A stretch of DNA of 64,000 nt from JARKQH01 sp964631605 (GTDB lineage: Bacteria > Verrucomicrobiota > Verrucomicrobiia > Limisphaerales > UBA8199): positions 1-64,000 of the forward strand of contig CAZVYG010000011.1 of the NCBI GenBank assembly GCA_964631605.1, written 5' to 3'. A model generated the notes under the pieces. The model was not told the DNA's origin. It saw only the letters and a program-made list of their open reading frames with translations, and ran no database searches. This document shows positions 9,056-19,137 of this stretch, piece by piece. The first letter of the stretch is position 1. Each line of letters begins with the position of its first letter. A program made the position numbers and the translations under genes.

Positions 9056-10108
9056 ATGAAAAATGTTTTGATCATTATTTTGGCGGTGGGCCTGGCGGCC
9101 CTGGGGGCGCTCTATTACAACCATTCGCGGCAGAATGCTCAAAAGGAGGCGCAACTGGCGGCAATCCAGGCCGAGGCGGAGGCCAAGGCCCAGCAACTGG
9201 CGGAGGCCGAGGCGGCCAGGGCGCGAGCCGACCACCAGCAGGAGCAGTTGCTGCGGCTGACCGAGCAAATGGGCGCCGAGCTCAAGGCCCAACAGGCGGC
9301 TCGCACCAACACGATGGGAGGGGCCGAGGCGGAAGCCGCCTCGCGCGCCGACACGGCGACGGGAGCGGACAAGAAAGGCGGGTTCGGGCAGATGCTGGCC
9401 AGCATGATGAATGATCCCGACGTCAAGAAGATGATCCAGGAACAACAACGGGCGATGATCGAGCCCCTTTACGGCCCGCTGATCAAGAAAATGAACCTGA
9501 GCCCGGAAGAGGCCGACGCCTTCAAAAAGCTGCTGTCGGACCACATGATGAAAAGCGCCGAGCAGGCCACCTCGCTCTTCGCGGGAGGTTCCAGCACCAA
9601 CCGCCAGGAGCTGGTCGCCGGGCTGACGGCGCAACAAAAGGCGTTTGACGAGGAAGTCAAAGCCATGCTCGGCGAGACGCGCTATGAGCAGTACAAGGAC
9701 TACCAGCAAACCATGGGCGAGCGGGCCCAGCTCAATGTGTTCCGCCAACAGAATGCCATGAGCGGAACACCGCTGACCGATGGCCAAACCGAACAACTGC
9801 TGGCCCTGATGAACGAGGAAAAAAAACGCGCGGCGGCCGAAGGGGCGCCGCAATTGGACAGCTCGGGCCAGGGCGCGGCCAACCTCGAAGCAATGCTCTC
9901 GGAGGATAAGACGCGGGAACTGCTGGAGTCCCAGGAACGGGTCAACCAGCGCGTGTATCAGCGGGCGTCCGAGGTGCTGGGGCCGGACCAACTCGAGGCC
10001 TTTGGGCGGTTTCAGACCAACCAACTGCAGATGATGAAGATGGGCATGAGCATGGCGCGCAAGCTCATGGCTCCTGATCAAACCTCACCGGCGGACCAGG
10101 CGCGGTAG
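9056..10108 (+). CDS. Membrane-anchored helical protein of unknown function
   Basis: About 350 residues. An N-terminal transmembrane helix (residues 4-18) is followed by an alanine/glutamate-rich coiled coil (20-85), a short polar linker and an all-helical body. The body holds two similar modules: one with LSPEEADAFKKLLSDHMM then LGETRYEQYKDYQQTM, and a second with LTDGQTEQLLALMNEE then LGPDQLEAFGRFQTNQLQMM. The pattern recalls small periplasmic Spy/CpxP-like helical proteins, but no LTxxQ motif is certain and homology is not claimed. ATG 9056 is preferred; an in-frame GTG two codons earlier is possible. Translation would place the body outside the cytoplasmic membrane. Confidence 0.72.
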   Translation: MKNVLIIILAVGLAALGALYYNHSRQNAQKEAQLAAIQAEAEAKAQQLAEAEAARARADHQQEQLLRLTEQMGAELKAQQAARTNTMGGAEAEAASRADTATGADKKGGFGQMLASMMNDPDVKKMIQEQQRAMIEPLYGPLIKKMNLSPEEADAFKKLLSDHMMKSAEQATSLFAGGSSTNRQELVAGLTAQQKAFDEEVKAMLGETRYEQYKDYQQTMGERAQLNVFRQQNAMSGTPLTDGQTEQLLALMNEEKKRAAAEGAPQLDSSGQGAANLEAMLSEDKTRELLESQERVNQRVYQRASEVLGPDQLEAFGRFQTNQLQMMKMGMSMARKLMAPDQTSPADQAR

Positions 10109-10125
10109 GACGGCGGGGTTGAATC

Positions 10126-11322
10126 ATGACTGATCCCGCAGTCAGGAGTGCGCCCTCCCAGCGGCTGATGTCGCTGGACGTGTTTCGCGGAGCCACCATC
10201 GCGGCGATGATGCTCGTGAACAACCCCGGGAATTGGGGTGCGGTTTACCCGCCGCTGCTCCATGCGCCCTGGCACGGCTGGACGTTTACCGATCTGGTGT
10301 TTCCGTTCTTCCTGTGGATCGTCGGCGTGGCCATTCCGCTTTCGGTGGCGCGCCGGCTGGAAGAAGGGCAGAGCCGGCGCGAGTTGTTTGGCCACGCCGC
10401 GCGGCGTTCGCTGATCCTCTTCAGCCTGGGCCTGTTTCTCAACAGTTTTTCGTACTTCCTCGATGGGGCGCTCTGGCGCGATTTTCCCGCCTGGCTCCAT
10501 GACTACGCGACCTCCGTTCGAATCCCCGGCGTGCTCCAGCGCATAGCGGTCTGTTACCTGGCCGCGACGGCCGTTTTCCTGGTGACGGGCCTGCGCGGCC
10601 AAATCCTTGCCACGGCGTCGCTGCTGATGGTTTATTGGGCATTGATGATGCTGGTGCCCGTGCCCGGTTACGGAGCGGGTGTTCTTGAAAAGCAAGGGAA
10701 CCTGTCGCAATACCTGGACCACCTCATCCTGAACGGTCCGGTGATCGGCACGCATGTTTGGAAGTCGGCCGGGACCTGGGACCCGGAAGGCATCTTCAGC
10801 ACCCTGCCCGCAATTGCCACCTGCCTGTTTGGGGTGCTCACCGGACACCTGCTGCGGTCGAAACTGATCCCGGAAGCCAAGACCTCGTGGATGTTTGTCG
10901 CCGGATGCGGGCTGCTGCTGGCCGGGGAGGTCATGGATATCTGGCTGCCGATCAACAAGAACCTCTGGACCAGCTCCTACAGCGTCTTCATGGCCGGAAT
11001 GGCGCTGTTGTGCTTTGGCGTTTGCTACTGGCTGGTGGATGTCCAGGGCTGGCGCCGCTGGGCCCAGCCCTTCGCCATCTACGGCATGAATGCCATCACC
11101 GTCTTTGTCCTCGCCGGCGTGCTGGGCCGGCTGTCGCTGGAAATCAAAGTCGGCGGGGTGGGCGACCAGCCGCTGGCGCTCAAGACCTGGTTGTTCAACA
11201 CCCTTTTCGGCTGGGTGCCCGACCCCCGCATCGCGTCGCTGCTTTGGGCGGTCATGTACGTGCTGCTGCTCTACGCGATTGCCTATGGCATGTACCGCCG
11301 CAAATGGTTTGTGAAGTTCTAA
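10126..11322 (+). CDS. Multipass acyltransferase-like membrane protein (HGSNAT/DUF5009 type)
   Basis: 398 residues with about ten predicted membrane helices. It begins with the family signature RLMSLDVFRGATIAAMMLVN and the conserved block FTDLVFPFFLWIVGVAIPLS, as in bacterial relatives of heparan-alpha-glucosaminide N-acetyltransferase. These proteins are thought to move acetyl groups across the membrane onto amino sugars. A periplasmic glycan or oligosaccharide substrate is likely but not shown. It ends convergently with sufC, only six bases apart, and starts 17 bp after the preceding helical protein. Confidence 0.85.
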   Translation: MTDPAVRSAPSQRLMSLDVFRGATIAAMMLVNNPGNWGAVYPPLLHAPWHGWTFTDLVFPFFLWIVGVAIPLSVARRLEEGQSRRELFGHAARRSLILFSLGLFLNSFSYFLDGALWRDFPAWLHDYATSVRIPGVLQRIAVCYLAATAVFLVTGLRGQILATASLLMVYWALMMLVPVPGYGAGVLEKQGNLSQYLDHLILNGPVIGTHVWKSAGTWDPEGIFSTLPAIATCLFGVLTGHLLRSKLIPEAKTSWMFVAGCGLLLAGEVMDIWLPINKNLWTSSYSVFMAGMALLCFGVCYWLVDVQGWRRWAQPFAIYGMNAITVFVLAGVLGRLSLEIKVGGVGDQPLALKTWLFNTLFGWVPDPRIASLLWAVMYVLLLYAIAYGMYRRKWFVKF

Positions 11323-11328
11323 GCCATC

Positions 11329-12105
11329 TCAGGCCGCTCCCGCCAGCTCGGCCTTGGTGATCCAGTCGTAGCCTTTTTCCTCCAGCTCGAGCGCGAGCTG
11401 CTTGTCGCCGGTGCGCACGATGCGGCCATCGAACAGGACGTGCACAAAATCCGGCACGATGTAGTTGAGCAGGCGCTGGTAGTGGGTGATGACCAGTTGC
11501 GCATTGTCGGCCCGGCGCAGCTTGTTGACGCCCTGGGAGACGATTTTGAGAGCGTCAATATCAAGACCCGAATCCGTCTCGTCCAGGATGGCAAGGGTGG
11601 GCTCGAGCACAGCCATCTGGAAGATCTCGTTGCGCTTTTTCTCGCCGCCCGAGAAGCCTTCATTGACGGAGCGGCGCAGCAGGTCCTCGTTCAACTCCAG
11701 CAGCTTTATCTTGTCCTTGACGAGGGTCAGGAACTCCATCGCGTCAAGCTCGGACTGACCTTTGTGTTTGCGAATTTCATTGAGAGCGGACTTGAGGAAA
11801 TAGGTGCTGTTCACGCCCGGAATTTCGACCGGGTATTGGAACGCAAGAAACACTCCCTCGCGGGCGCGTTCCTCGGGGTCCATCTCCAGCAGGTCCTTGC
11901 CTTGGTAGAGCACCTGCCCGCCGAGCACCTCGTAGCCGTCGCGCCCGGCCAGCACGGCGGCCAGCGTGCTCTTGCCGCTGCCGTTGGGGCCCATGACGGC
12001 ATGGGTTTCTCCGGGCCGGATCACCAGGTTGATGCCTTTGAGAATCTGCTTCCCTTCCACCCCGGCGTTGAGGTCTCGGATTTCAAGAATGGGTTGGTTT
12101 GTCAT
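11329..12105 (-). CDS. sufC: SufC, Fe-S cluster assembly ATPase
   Basis: 258 residues, full family length. ABC-type ATPase with Walker A GPNGSGKST (about residues 39-47), a Q-loop FQYPVEIPGVN, signature FSGGEKKR and Walker B plus catalytic acid LAILDETDSGLD, followed by the H-loop THYQRLL. The DETDSGLD and FSGGEKKRNEIFQ forms are diagnostic for SufC rather than transport ATPases. It works in the cytoplasm with SufB in the SUF scaffold. It lies 57 bp downstream of sufB in a fur-like-sufB-sufC operon. No sufD, sufS or sufE lies within the window. Confidence 0.96.
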   Translation of the reverse strand: MTNQPILEIRDLNAGVEGKQILKGINLVIRPGETHAVMGPNGSGKSTLAAVLAGRDGYEVLGGQVLYQGKDLLEMDPEERAREGVFLAFQYPVEIPGVNSTYFLKSALNEIRKHKGQSELDAMEFLTLVKDKIKLLELNEDLLRRSVNEGFSGGEKKRNEIFQMAVLEPTLAILDETDSGLDIDALKIVSQGVNKLRRADNAQLVITHYQRLLNYIVPDFVHVLFDGRIVRTGDKQLALELEEKGYDWITKAELAGAA

Positions 12106-12162
12106 AAAATGTTCGAGCGGGCCGGCGGGAGGCGCGGGGCGCCATTCCCGTCCGGGTTGGGT

Positions 12163-13607
<1,445 letters not shown>

Positions 13608-13611
<4 letters not shown>

Positions 13612-14111
13612 CCGTTTGTGCCAATACTTTCGCTCGATGCTGCTGGTTGATCGCTGTCTTCAGTCCGAGTCCGTTGCGCCCGGGTCTCTTTCTCGCAGGC
13701 CGGGCAGCGGCCATGAATCGTGACGTCCAGGCGTTCCGCCTTGAAGCCCCGGGGCAACGCCCAGCCGGCCTCCGGCGGCAGCGCGATATCAAACACGCTC
13801 TGGCAGTTGTCACAATAAAAATGACAATGCTCGGTCATGTTCGGGCAAAACCGGGCCGCGCCGCGCTCCAGCGTCACCTGCCGCGCCAGCCCGCTCTTGA
13901 CCAGCGCGTCCAGGCAATTGTACACCGTTGCCATCGAAATGTCCGGCATGGTGCGCTTCGCCCGGATGAACACTTCCTCCGCGGTCGGGTGGTCGCGCTT
14001 CTGCAAGAGCACAGCATAAACGTGCTCCCGCTGGGGCGTAAAACGAAAACCACTCGTCGCCAGGCGTTCGTTCAGCCGGACATTCATCTGTTTTTTGCCT
14101 GCCGGACTCAT
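13608..14111 (-). CDS. Fur-family metalloregulator (Fur/PerR-like)
   Basis: About 167 residues. The N-terminal winged helix has the family pattern FTPQREHVYAVLLQKRDHPTAEEVF and MPDISMATVYNCLDALVKSGL. The C-terminal dimerisation domain has HCHFYCDNCQSVFDI with a CxxC pair and a second pair in CPAC, as expected for the structural zinc site. It most likely senses iron or peroxide and controls sufBC, with which it forms an operon (four-base overlap with sufB). Three in-frame ATGs exist at 14123, 14111 and 14087; the last would give the most typical Fur N-terminus, so the start is uncertain by up to 12 codons. A candidate Fur/PerR operator lies about 40-70 bases upstream. Fur versus PerR cannot be settled by eye. 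Confidence 0.88.
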
Positions 14112-14152
14112 GACCCGCGGCAACTTAATGCAGCTTTGGCGTCTGTCAATAG

Positions 14153-14167
14153 CTGGAATTATTCTAA
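14153..14167 (-). promoter_or_regulatory. Candidate Fur/PerR box upstream of the fur-like-sufBC operon
   Basis: Read on the minus strand, the 15 bases are TTAGAATAATTCCAG. This fits a 7-1-7 inverted repeat and matches about 11 of 14 positions of the PerR-type consensus TTATAAT-N-ATTATAA. It is followed at 14149-14144 (minus) by a perfect TTGACA -35 hexamer; a matching -10 is weak. Its position just before a Fur-family gene suggests autoregulation of the operon. It is AT-rich in otherwise GC-rich DNA. Confidence 0.45.
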
Positions 14168-14276
14168 GTATAACCCTGGACGCTGCCTGCCTCCGCGGGC
14201 AAACCGCCGCGTCGGATCCCGGCTGCGGCGGGGGTGAAAAGCGGGGGCCGAGGCGCCCGGGGGGAGAAGGCGCCGC

Positions 14277-15218
14277 TCAGCCCGCCGGGCCCTTGTTGCG
14301 CTTGGCGAGGGTCCAGCGGCCAAGCCGGAACCAGGACCGCCGGCGGCTCACCGGCCGGACCGGGGTGGTGAAGATTTTCTCAAAAAAAGCAATCACGCGC
14401 CGGAGGTCGAAATACTGATTGGGCCGGTCCGGGTTCAGATACGGCTGGCGCATGACCTCGAGGTAGCGCGCGTCGTCCCGGTCCAACTCGAGGATGCGTT
14501 CGATCAGCGCGTCCTCGCTGGGGAAATCGAAGTAGTTGAGAAAGCTGCGCGGGTTGAATTCCTCATGGACGCGGGGGTTGCCCCAGTAGATGGGGAGGGT
14601 GCGGGCCTGCATGGCCTCATAAAGTTTTTCGGTGGTGTAGCCCGGGATGGAGGCGTTTTCGAAGGCGATGTTGAACTTGCAGGAGCGAAGGAATTCCAGT
14701 TTCCCGGCCGGGCCGCCGGGAATCGGTCCGCCGATGTTGTTGAAGGCGCGGCCGCCGCTGTCCACCCGTTTGTAGCGGGAGAGGCGGTGAAAAAACTCGA
14801 TGCGCTTTTGCGCGAGGCGGTTGCCGGCGTTGCTGACCACGAAGCCGCAGAAGCGGGTTTTGTTGGCGAGGAGTTTCTCGAGGTCCTCGCCCTCCTTGCG
14901 CAGGGCATCCGGCCCGCCATAGAGCACATAGTAAGGGAGGCGCAGATGGCGGGGATCGTCAAGGTAATGGCAGGTGAGGGCGTAATCACACTCGCGCCAG
15001 TCCGGCAGGTGGGATTCGATGCCGAAATAGATTTTGACGCAGTTGTGGAGGCGGTGCAGGTGACTGCCGGGATCCGAGTAGATCAGGAAATCCGGCTGGT
15101 CGGTCAGTTGTACCTCGAAACGGAGCTTCAGCAGGTTGATGAAGAAATTGTCGTCCTTCCGGTAACCGGGCCAGAAATCGCAAAAGTCGAGGCGGACAAC
15201 AGGTCGGGCGCCACTCAT
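14277..15218 (-). CDS. GT10-family (alpha-1,3/4-fucosyltransferase-like) glycosyltransferase
   Basis: About 313 residues. The C-terminal donor-binding region carries the GT10 signature: KFNIAFENASIPGYTTEKLY, then EAMQARTLPIYWGNP. This matches the FEN...YTTEK...(L/V)P(I/V)xxG pattern of bacterial and eukaryotic fucosyltransferases. It should transfer fucose (or a related deoxysugar) from a GDP donor to a cell-surface glycan. The start is the ATG whose last bases form the TGA stop of the upstream GT4 gene (ATGA overlap). It is the last gene of a four-gene minus-strand glycosyltransferase operon. No GDP-fucose synthesis genes are in the window. Confidence 0.85.
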   Translation of the reverse strand: MSGARPVVRLDFCDFWPGYRKDDNFFINLLKLRFEVQLTDQPDFLIYSDPGSHLHRLHNCVKIYFGIESHLPDWRECDYALTCHYLDDPRHLRLPYYVLYGGPDALRKEGEDLEKLLANKTRFCGFVVSNAGNRLAQKRIEFFHRLSRYKRVDSGGRAFNNIGGPIPGGPAGKLEFLRSCKFNIAFENASIPGYTTEKLYEAMQARTLPIYWGNPRVHEEFNPRSFLNYFDFPSEDALIERILELDRDDARYLEVMRQPYLNPDRPNQYFDLRRVIAFFEKIFTTPVRPVSRRRSWFRLGRWTLAKRNKGPAG

Positions 15219-16426
15219 AACCGGCTGGAGGATAAAGGATGGCGGGAGCGCAGCAACTCCTCGTAACACTGCTTGACCCGCGCGGCGCTGGCGGCGAGGG
15301 AGAAGTCGCGATCCACTTTCTTCCAGAGGTGCATTCGCTGCGCGAGGGGCAGGGGCGGCACGCCGGCCCAATGCCGGAGCGCGGCGGCGAGCGCCTCGGT
15401 GTCGCCCGGGGGAACCAGGGTTCCGTAGTTGGCGACGGCAAACGCCTCGGGGATGCCGTCAAGGGCGGAGGCGATGGCGGGTTTGCCGCAAGCGAACGCT
15501 TCAAGCAGCACCATGCCCAGCGCCTCGGTGCCGACCTGCGGATGGACCAGACAATCCAAGGCGTTCATGGCGGCGGGCATGTCGTGGCAATAGGGGGTCA
15601 ACCAGGCCTTGTCCTGCAACCCCAGTGTCTGAATATCCGCGCGCAACCGGTCTCCCAACCCGCCCCGCCCGATGATGAGGAAGCGGGCGTGGGGGATTTG
15701 GGCATGGATTCGGGCCGCAGCAAGCAGGAACTCGCGCTGGCCTTTGCCGCGCGGCGGCTCGTAACCGCCCACAACCCCGAAAGCATAATCGTCGGGCTGG
15801 AGTGCCCACTGCTGGCGCTGGGATGCGGCCTCGAAGGGGCGAAAGCGCCCGGTGTCAATGCCGCCATGCAGCACCCGAATCCGCGACCGGTCGCCAATCA
15901 GCGGCGGACGCGCCCGCCGCTCGGGATCCCGGGATTCAGGTTCATAGACTCCCTCGCGCAAAACCCTGGCGGTGAAATGCGAAACGGCAATCAACACGTC
16001 GCACTGGCCCAGCAGAAAGCGCCGGCTGAACCACGAACTCGGGCTTTTGGCCAGGTGCCGAGTCAGCACCACGCGCGGGCGGACGCGGGACAGACGAGCG
16101 GCGAGGATGGTGGGCCAGAGGTCGCGCCCGTGGTGGCCGTGGACGATCGGGAAGCGCTCTCGGCGCAGAAGCCCGGCGGCTTCCAGGATGAACCGCAGCT
16201 TCAACGGACCCTCCGGGGGCGTCGGGTGGAAAGGCAGTTGAAGATCACGCGCGACTCGGGAGTATTCCCGGCCATCGGGACCGGCCAGGTGCGCTTCGAC
16301 CCCAAGACGTTCCAGGCCTTGCACCAGTTTGACACACTGGTCGTCAGTCCCGCCGCCCGTCAGCAGCGAGTTGAGATGCAGCACGCGCAAAGTGGAGTGC
16401 GCTGCGGAGGATTCGACAGCGCTCAT
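15215..16426 (-). CDS. GT4-family glycosyltransferase
   Basis: About 403 residues with a GT-B fold. The N-terminal domain starts with LRVLHLNSLLTGGGTDDQ, a typical acceptor-side glycine loop. The C-terminal nucleotide-sugar domain has RFLIIGRGGLGDRL and the EX7E-type motif in GTEALGMVLLEAFACGKPAI. It should add a sugar from an NDP donor to the LPS core or another envelope glycan. Both ends overlap neighbours by four bases (ATGA), which indicates coupled translation; this decides the start at 16426 rather than an ATG 14 codons upstream. Confidence 0.88.
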   Translation of the reverse strand: MSAVESSAAHSTLRVLHLNSLLTGGGTDDQCVKLVQGLERLGVEAHLAGPDGREYSRVARDLQLPFHPTPPEGPLKLRFILEAAGLLRRERFPIVHGHHGRDLWPTILAARLSRVRPRVVLTRHLAKSPSSWFSRRFLLGQCDVLIAVSHFTARVLREGVYEPESRDPERRARPPLIGDRSRIRVLHGGIDTGRFRPFEAASQRQQWALQPDDYAFGVVGGYEPPRGKGQREFLLAAARIHAQIPHARFLIIGRGGLGDRLRADIQTLGLQDKAWLTPYCHDMPAAMNALDCLVHPQVGTEALGMVLLEAFACGKPAIASALDGIPEAFAVANYGTLVPPGDTEALAAALRHWAGVPPLPLAQRMHLWKKVDRDFSLAASAARVKQCYEELLRSRHPLSSSRL

Positions 16427-17235
16427 GGGGCGGCGGCTGGCAGGTATTGGTCCAAGCCCCGGACGCAACGGGTGGCCCGTTGGCGAACGGTGCGGTCGAG
16501 CAACTGGTCATTGGCTGGCAGCCGTTCGCGGGGAGCTGGGGGATGCCACAGGTGGTAACAGAGCGCCCAGCCCCGGGCATCCATCCGCTTGATGCCGCAG
16601 TTCATCAGGCGCGCTGCCAACTCGGAATCCTCTCTACCCCAACCCTCGAAGTCCTCGTTGTAGCCGTTCACCCGCAACAAGTCCTCGCGCCAAATCCCGA
16701 GGTTGCAACCGCGAATGCCCTCGAGGTCGTCGCGCTGCCGCAGCAGTGGACGCGGCCAGCGAAAGGCGTGTTTGACGCCCCGAATCTGCCCGCGCCAGAC
16801 GGCCTGTCGCCGGTCGCGCTCGAATTCGCCCCGGCCGAAATCCGCGGCGGCTCGTTCCTGCACCAGGGCACGATGGCCCTGGATAAAGGCGCCCGGCCGG
16901 GCCAGGGCCCGGTGATCGCTCACAAAGTCCGGATGCGGCACCGTGTCCCCGTCCAGAAACACCAAGTACGGCTGGGTGGCGGCGGCGATGGCCTGGTTGA
17001 GAATCCGCGCCCGGCGAAACCCTGCGTGCGGCTGCCAGACATGCCGCGTGGTGAACGCTTCACGCCCGGTCCAGTCCTGAACCACGGCGCGCGTTTCCTC
17101 GCCCGATCCGTCGTCCGCGACCAGCACCTCCTCGGGCCGGGAACGCTGACCGGCCACCGCACGCAATACCCGCGCCAGATATTCCGGCTGATTGAAGGTA
17201 TTGATGATGAGGCTGAGTCCGGGTCCTGCGCTCAT
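16423..17235 (-). CDS. GT2-family glycosyltransferase with GT7-like C-terminal region
   Basis: About 270 residues. A GT-A domain begins LSLIINTFNQPEYLARVLRA, has VLVADDGSG (nucleotide binding) and the metal-binding DxD-like LVFLDGDTVPHPDF. The C-terminal part (GCNLGIWREDLLRVNGYNED then GWGREDSELAARLMNCG) resembles the GT7/chondroitin-synthase type acceptor region. It probably adds a hexose or N-acetylhexosamine to an envelope glycan. The start is chosen from the ATGA overlap with the upstream gene; an ATG two codons earlier is also possible. Confidence 0.88.
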   Translation of the reverse strand: MSAGPGLSLIINTFNQPEYLARVLRAVAGQRSRPEEVLVADDGSGEETRAVVQDWTGREAFTTRHVWQPHAGFRRARILNQAIAAATQPYLVFLDGDTVPHPDFVSDHRALARPGAFIQGHRALVQERAAADFGRGEFERDRRQAVWRGQIRGVKHAFRWPRPLLRQRDDLEGIRGCNLGIWREDLLRVNGYNEDFEGWGREDSELAARLMNCGIKRMDARGWALCYHLWHPPAPRERLPANDQLLDRTVRQRATRCVRGLDQYLPAAAP

Positions 17236-18014
17236 GGGCATTGAGGGGGTTTCTCCTCCGCCTCGCGCACCAGCGCATAGCGCGTCAGCGTCGAAAACGA
17301 GCTCAGCGCGGCGATGTAAAACCCCTGCCAGCCGTCCAGAAAACCCAGGCGAAAAAAGTAAGCCCGGAGAAAGCGCCAGCCGGGCCGGACGGCCAGCTCG
17401 AAAAAGCCGGCGGAGCGCCCCGCCGCCAGCCGCTGCTTTACATGCTCGGTGTGGTAGGGAACGATCTTGGAGATTTGCCGGGCAATGCTTTCGTTGCTCT
17501 CATGAAGCAGGTCGGAGGCGAGGCGCCCGATGGTTCCGTTGACGTGGAGCCGCGCGTGCGGGTCTTCGCCGGTCCACGAAGCCGCCCCGCGCCGCCACAG
17601 GCGGCAGACCCGGTCCGGATACCAGTCCCCATGCCGAATCCAGCGGCCGCAGTAGAAGGTGCACCGCGGAAATTCGTAGGCGGCATGCGGCGGGTTGGGA
17701 CCATTGACCACCGCGGCGATTTCCGCGGCCAGGGTGGGGGGCACAACCTCGTCCGCGTCCAGGTTCAAAACCCATGGCAGCGTTGCTTTGTCGGCCGCGG
17801 AATTCTTTTGGGCAATGAACCCGCGCCAGGGTTCGCGAAACACGCGAGCGCCATGCTTCACACAGATTTCCTCGGTCCCATCCCAGGCGTCCTGGTTGAG
17901 CACCACGATCATCTCCCCGGCCCAGGCCGCCACGCTCTCCAAGGCGCGGCCAATGCGGTGGGCTTCGGGACCCGAAATCATGCAAACCGAGACTGGCAGG
18001 CGCTTGGGCATCAT
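17232..18014 (-). CDS. GT2-family glycosyltransferase, WaaE/KdtX-like
   Basis: About 260 residues. Family features are VSVCMISGPEAHRIGRALES at the start, MIVVLNQDAWDGTEEIC, the metal-binding region WVLNLDADEVV, and the DWYPDRVCRLWRRG segment typical of LPS-core beta-1,4-glucosyltransferases of the WaaE type. The C-terminus has an amphipathic or membrane-associated helix (FLRAYFFRLGFLDGWQGFYI). It is the first gene of the four-gene minus-strand operon. Two adjacent ATGs (18014, 18011) can serve as start. The start region belongs to a 111-bp sequence repeated about 1 kb away. Confidence 0.85.
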   Translation of the reverse strand: MMPKRLPVSVCMISGPEAHRIGRALESVAAWAGEMIVVLNQDAWDGTEEICVKHGARVFREPWRGFIAQKNSAADKATLPWVLNLDADEVVPPTLAAEIAAVVNGPNPPHAAYEFPRCTFYCGRWIRHGDWYPDRVCRLWRRGAASWTGEDPHARLHVNGTIGRLASDLLHESNESIARQISKIVPYHTEHVKQRLAAGRSAGFFELAVRPGWRFLRAYFFRLGFLDGWQGFYIAALSSFSTLTRYALVREAEEKPPQCP

Positions 18015-18111
18015 CCACCGCGCGGATTTCGGTTATCGGCTTTCCTGGTGCATCTCATCTGGACAGGCTACTTTTACCGCAAAACGCGAGCGGGCCGCAA
18101 AATAATTGTGG
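18001..18111. repeat. Left copy of a 111-bp direct repeat (GT2 start / GT9 start junction)
   Basis: Hand alignment with 19026-19137 gives about 83 identical positions of 111 with a single one-base gap. This copy holds the working start of the minus-strand WaaE-like gene and a dead copy of the plus-strand GT9 start, where the ATG has become ATC and one base is missing downstream. The spacing and direction of both starts match those in the right copy. The repeats flank the methyltransferase gene. Confidence 0.8.
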
Positions 18112-18183
18112 CCCCTGCCGCCGGACGGGGATTGGGGTCTGGAACGGCGGCGGTGGACGGGTCGCGGTTCAGCGCCGCGGCAA

Positions 18184-18951
18184 CTATGCCTCGATGCGGC
18201 GCGCAACGATGGAGATGCAGGGCTCCCGGCCCTCCCGGTTCTTGACCAGGCAGCGGGGATGGGACGCGCAGGTGTATTGCACTTCAAACCCGAGAATGCG
18301 CAACATTTGTTTCAGGCAACCATCGGACAGCGCCCACCAAACCATGGTTTCCTGGTTCTCGACGCTGGGCATGAGCAACGCCTCCGCCCGTTCGGCGTGA
18401 TAGCTCTGGTTGGTGATGATCAGATGCGAACGGCAAAGCCGGGCGACATTGAACAGGGCGTGGAACGGATCGCGAAGGTGGCCGATGATCATCCCCATCA
18501 TCGCCACATCAAAAGGCCCCAGGGCTTCGGGCAGATGATAGATATTGCTATAGAACACCTTCGCTTTGGAACCCAGCCGCTGGTGGGCCAGCCAGTAGCC
18601 GTTCTTGAGTTTGCGATGGCCGGCGGTCAGCCGCGCGGCCGCGCGCGCCGCATCCTGCCGAACCGCCCGTTGCGGCACCAAATCCCATTGCTCCCCTTCG
18701 GCCATGTCGAAGGAAACCACTTCGGCCCCGCGCTTTTCCATTTCAAAAGTCAGATAGCCCGACGCCGTCCCCACGTCCAGGACCCGCTTTCCGTTGAAAT
18801 CAAACCGGCCCAGGTAATCATTGATGACGTCGCGCAAATCCCACTCTCCCCCCACCACTCCCAATCCAGGAAGCTCCATGCGATGGTAAAAAGCGCACTG
18901 CGAGGGGTCTTCCACCCTCAGGGGTTCCGCATACTGAATCGTTTGGGTCAT
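18184..18951 (-). CDS. Class I SAM-dependent methyltransferase
   Basis: 255 residues. The SAM-binding motif I is RVLDVGTASGYLTFEMEKRG near residues 56-75, with an acidic residue at the end of beta2 (VVSFDMAEGEQWD). The N-terminal part (YHRMELPGLGVVGGEWDLRD) resembles the CmoB/DUF1698-like group. It could methylate a sugar or a small molecule in the surrounding glycan pathway; the substrate is unknown. It is flanked by both copies of the 111-bp repeat, so it appears inserted between the WaaE-like GT2 gene and the GT9 gene, which probably once shared one divergent promoter region. Confidence 0.85.
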   Translation of the reverse strand: MTQTIQYAEPLRVEDPSQCAFYHRMELPGLGVVGGEWDLRDVINDYLGRFDFNGKRVLDVGTASGYLTFEMEKRGAEVVSFDMAEGEQWDLVPQRAVRQDAARAAARLTAGHRKLKNGYWLAHQRLGSKAKVFYSNIYHLPEALGPFDVAMMGMIIGHLRDPFHALFNVARLCRSHLIITNQSYHAERAEALLMPSVENQETMVWWALSDGCLKQMLRILGFEVQYTCASHPRCLVKNREGREPCISIVARRIEA

Positions 18952-19025
18952 GCTCCGGACAGTTGGGAGTTGTTGCGCCCGGATGTCAAGCCCATGCCAT
19001 CACCGGCGCCATCGGCGATGCCAGG

Positions 19026-19137
19026 CGCTTTTGCATCGTCAATCGCGCCGGCTTGCGGTATCTGGTTTGCAGGTGCATGTCATCTGAACCGGCTACCTTT
19101 TACGACCGAACGCGCGCCGCGCGAAAAATCATTGTGG
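19026..19137. repeat. Right copy of the 111-bp direct repeat
   Basis: Diverged copy of 18001-18111. Here the plus-strand GT9 start (ATG 19077) is intact. The minus-strand GT2 start survives only as MQKRL followed by unrelated codons and an early stop at about 18986. Confidence 0.8.
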
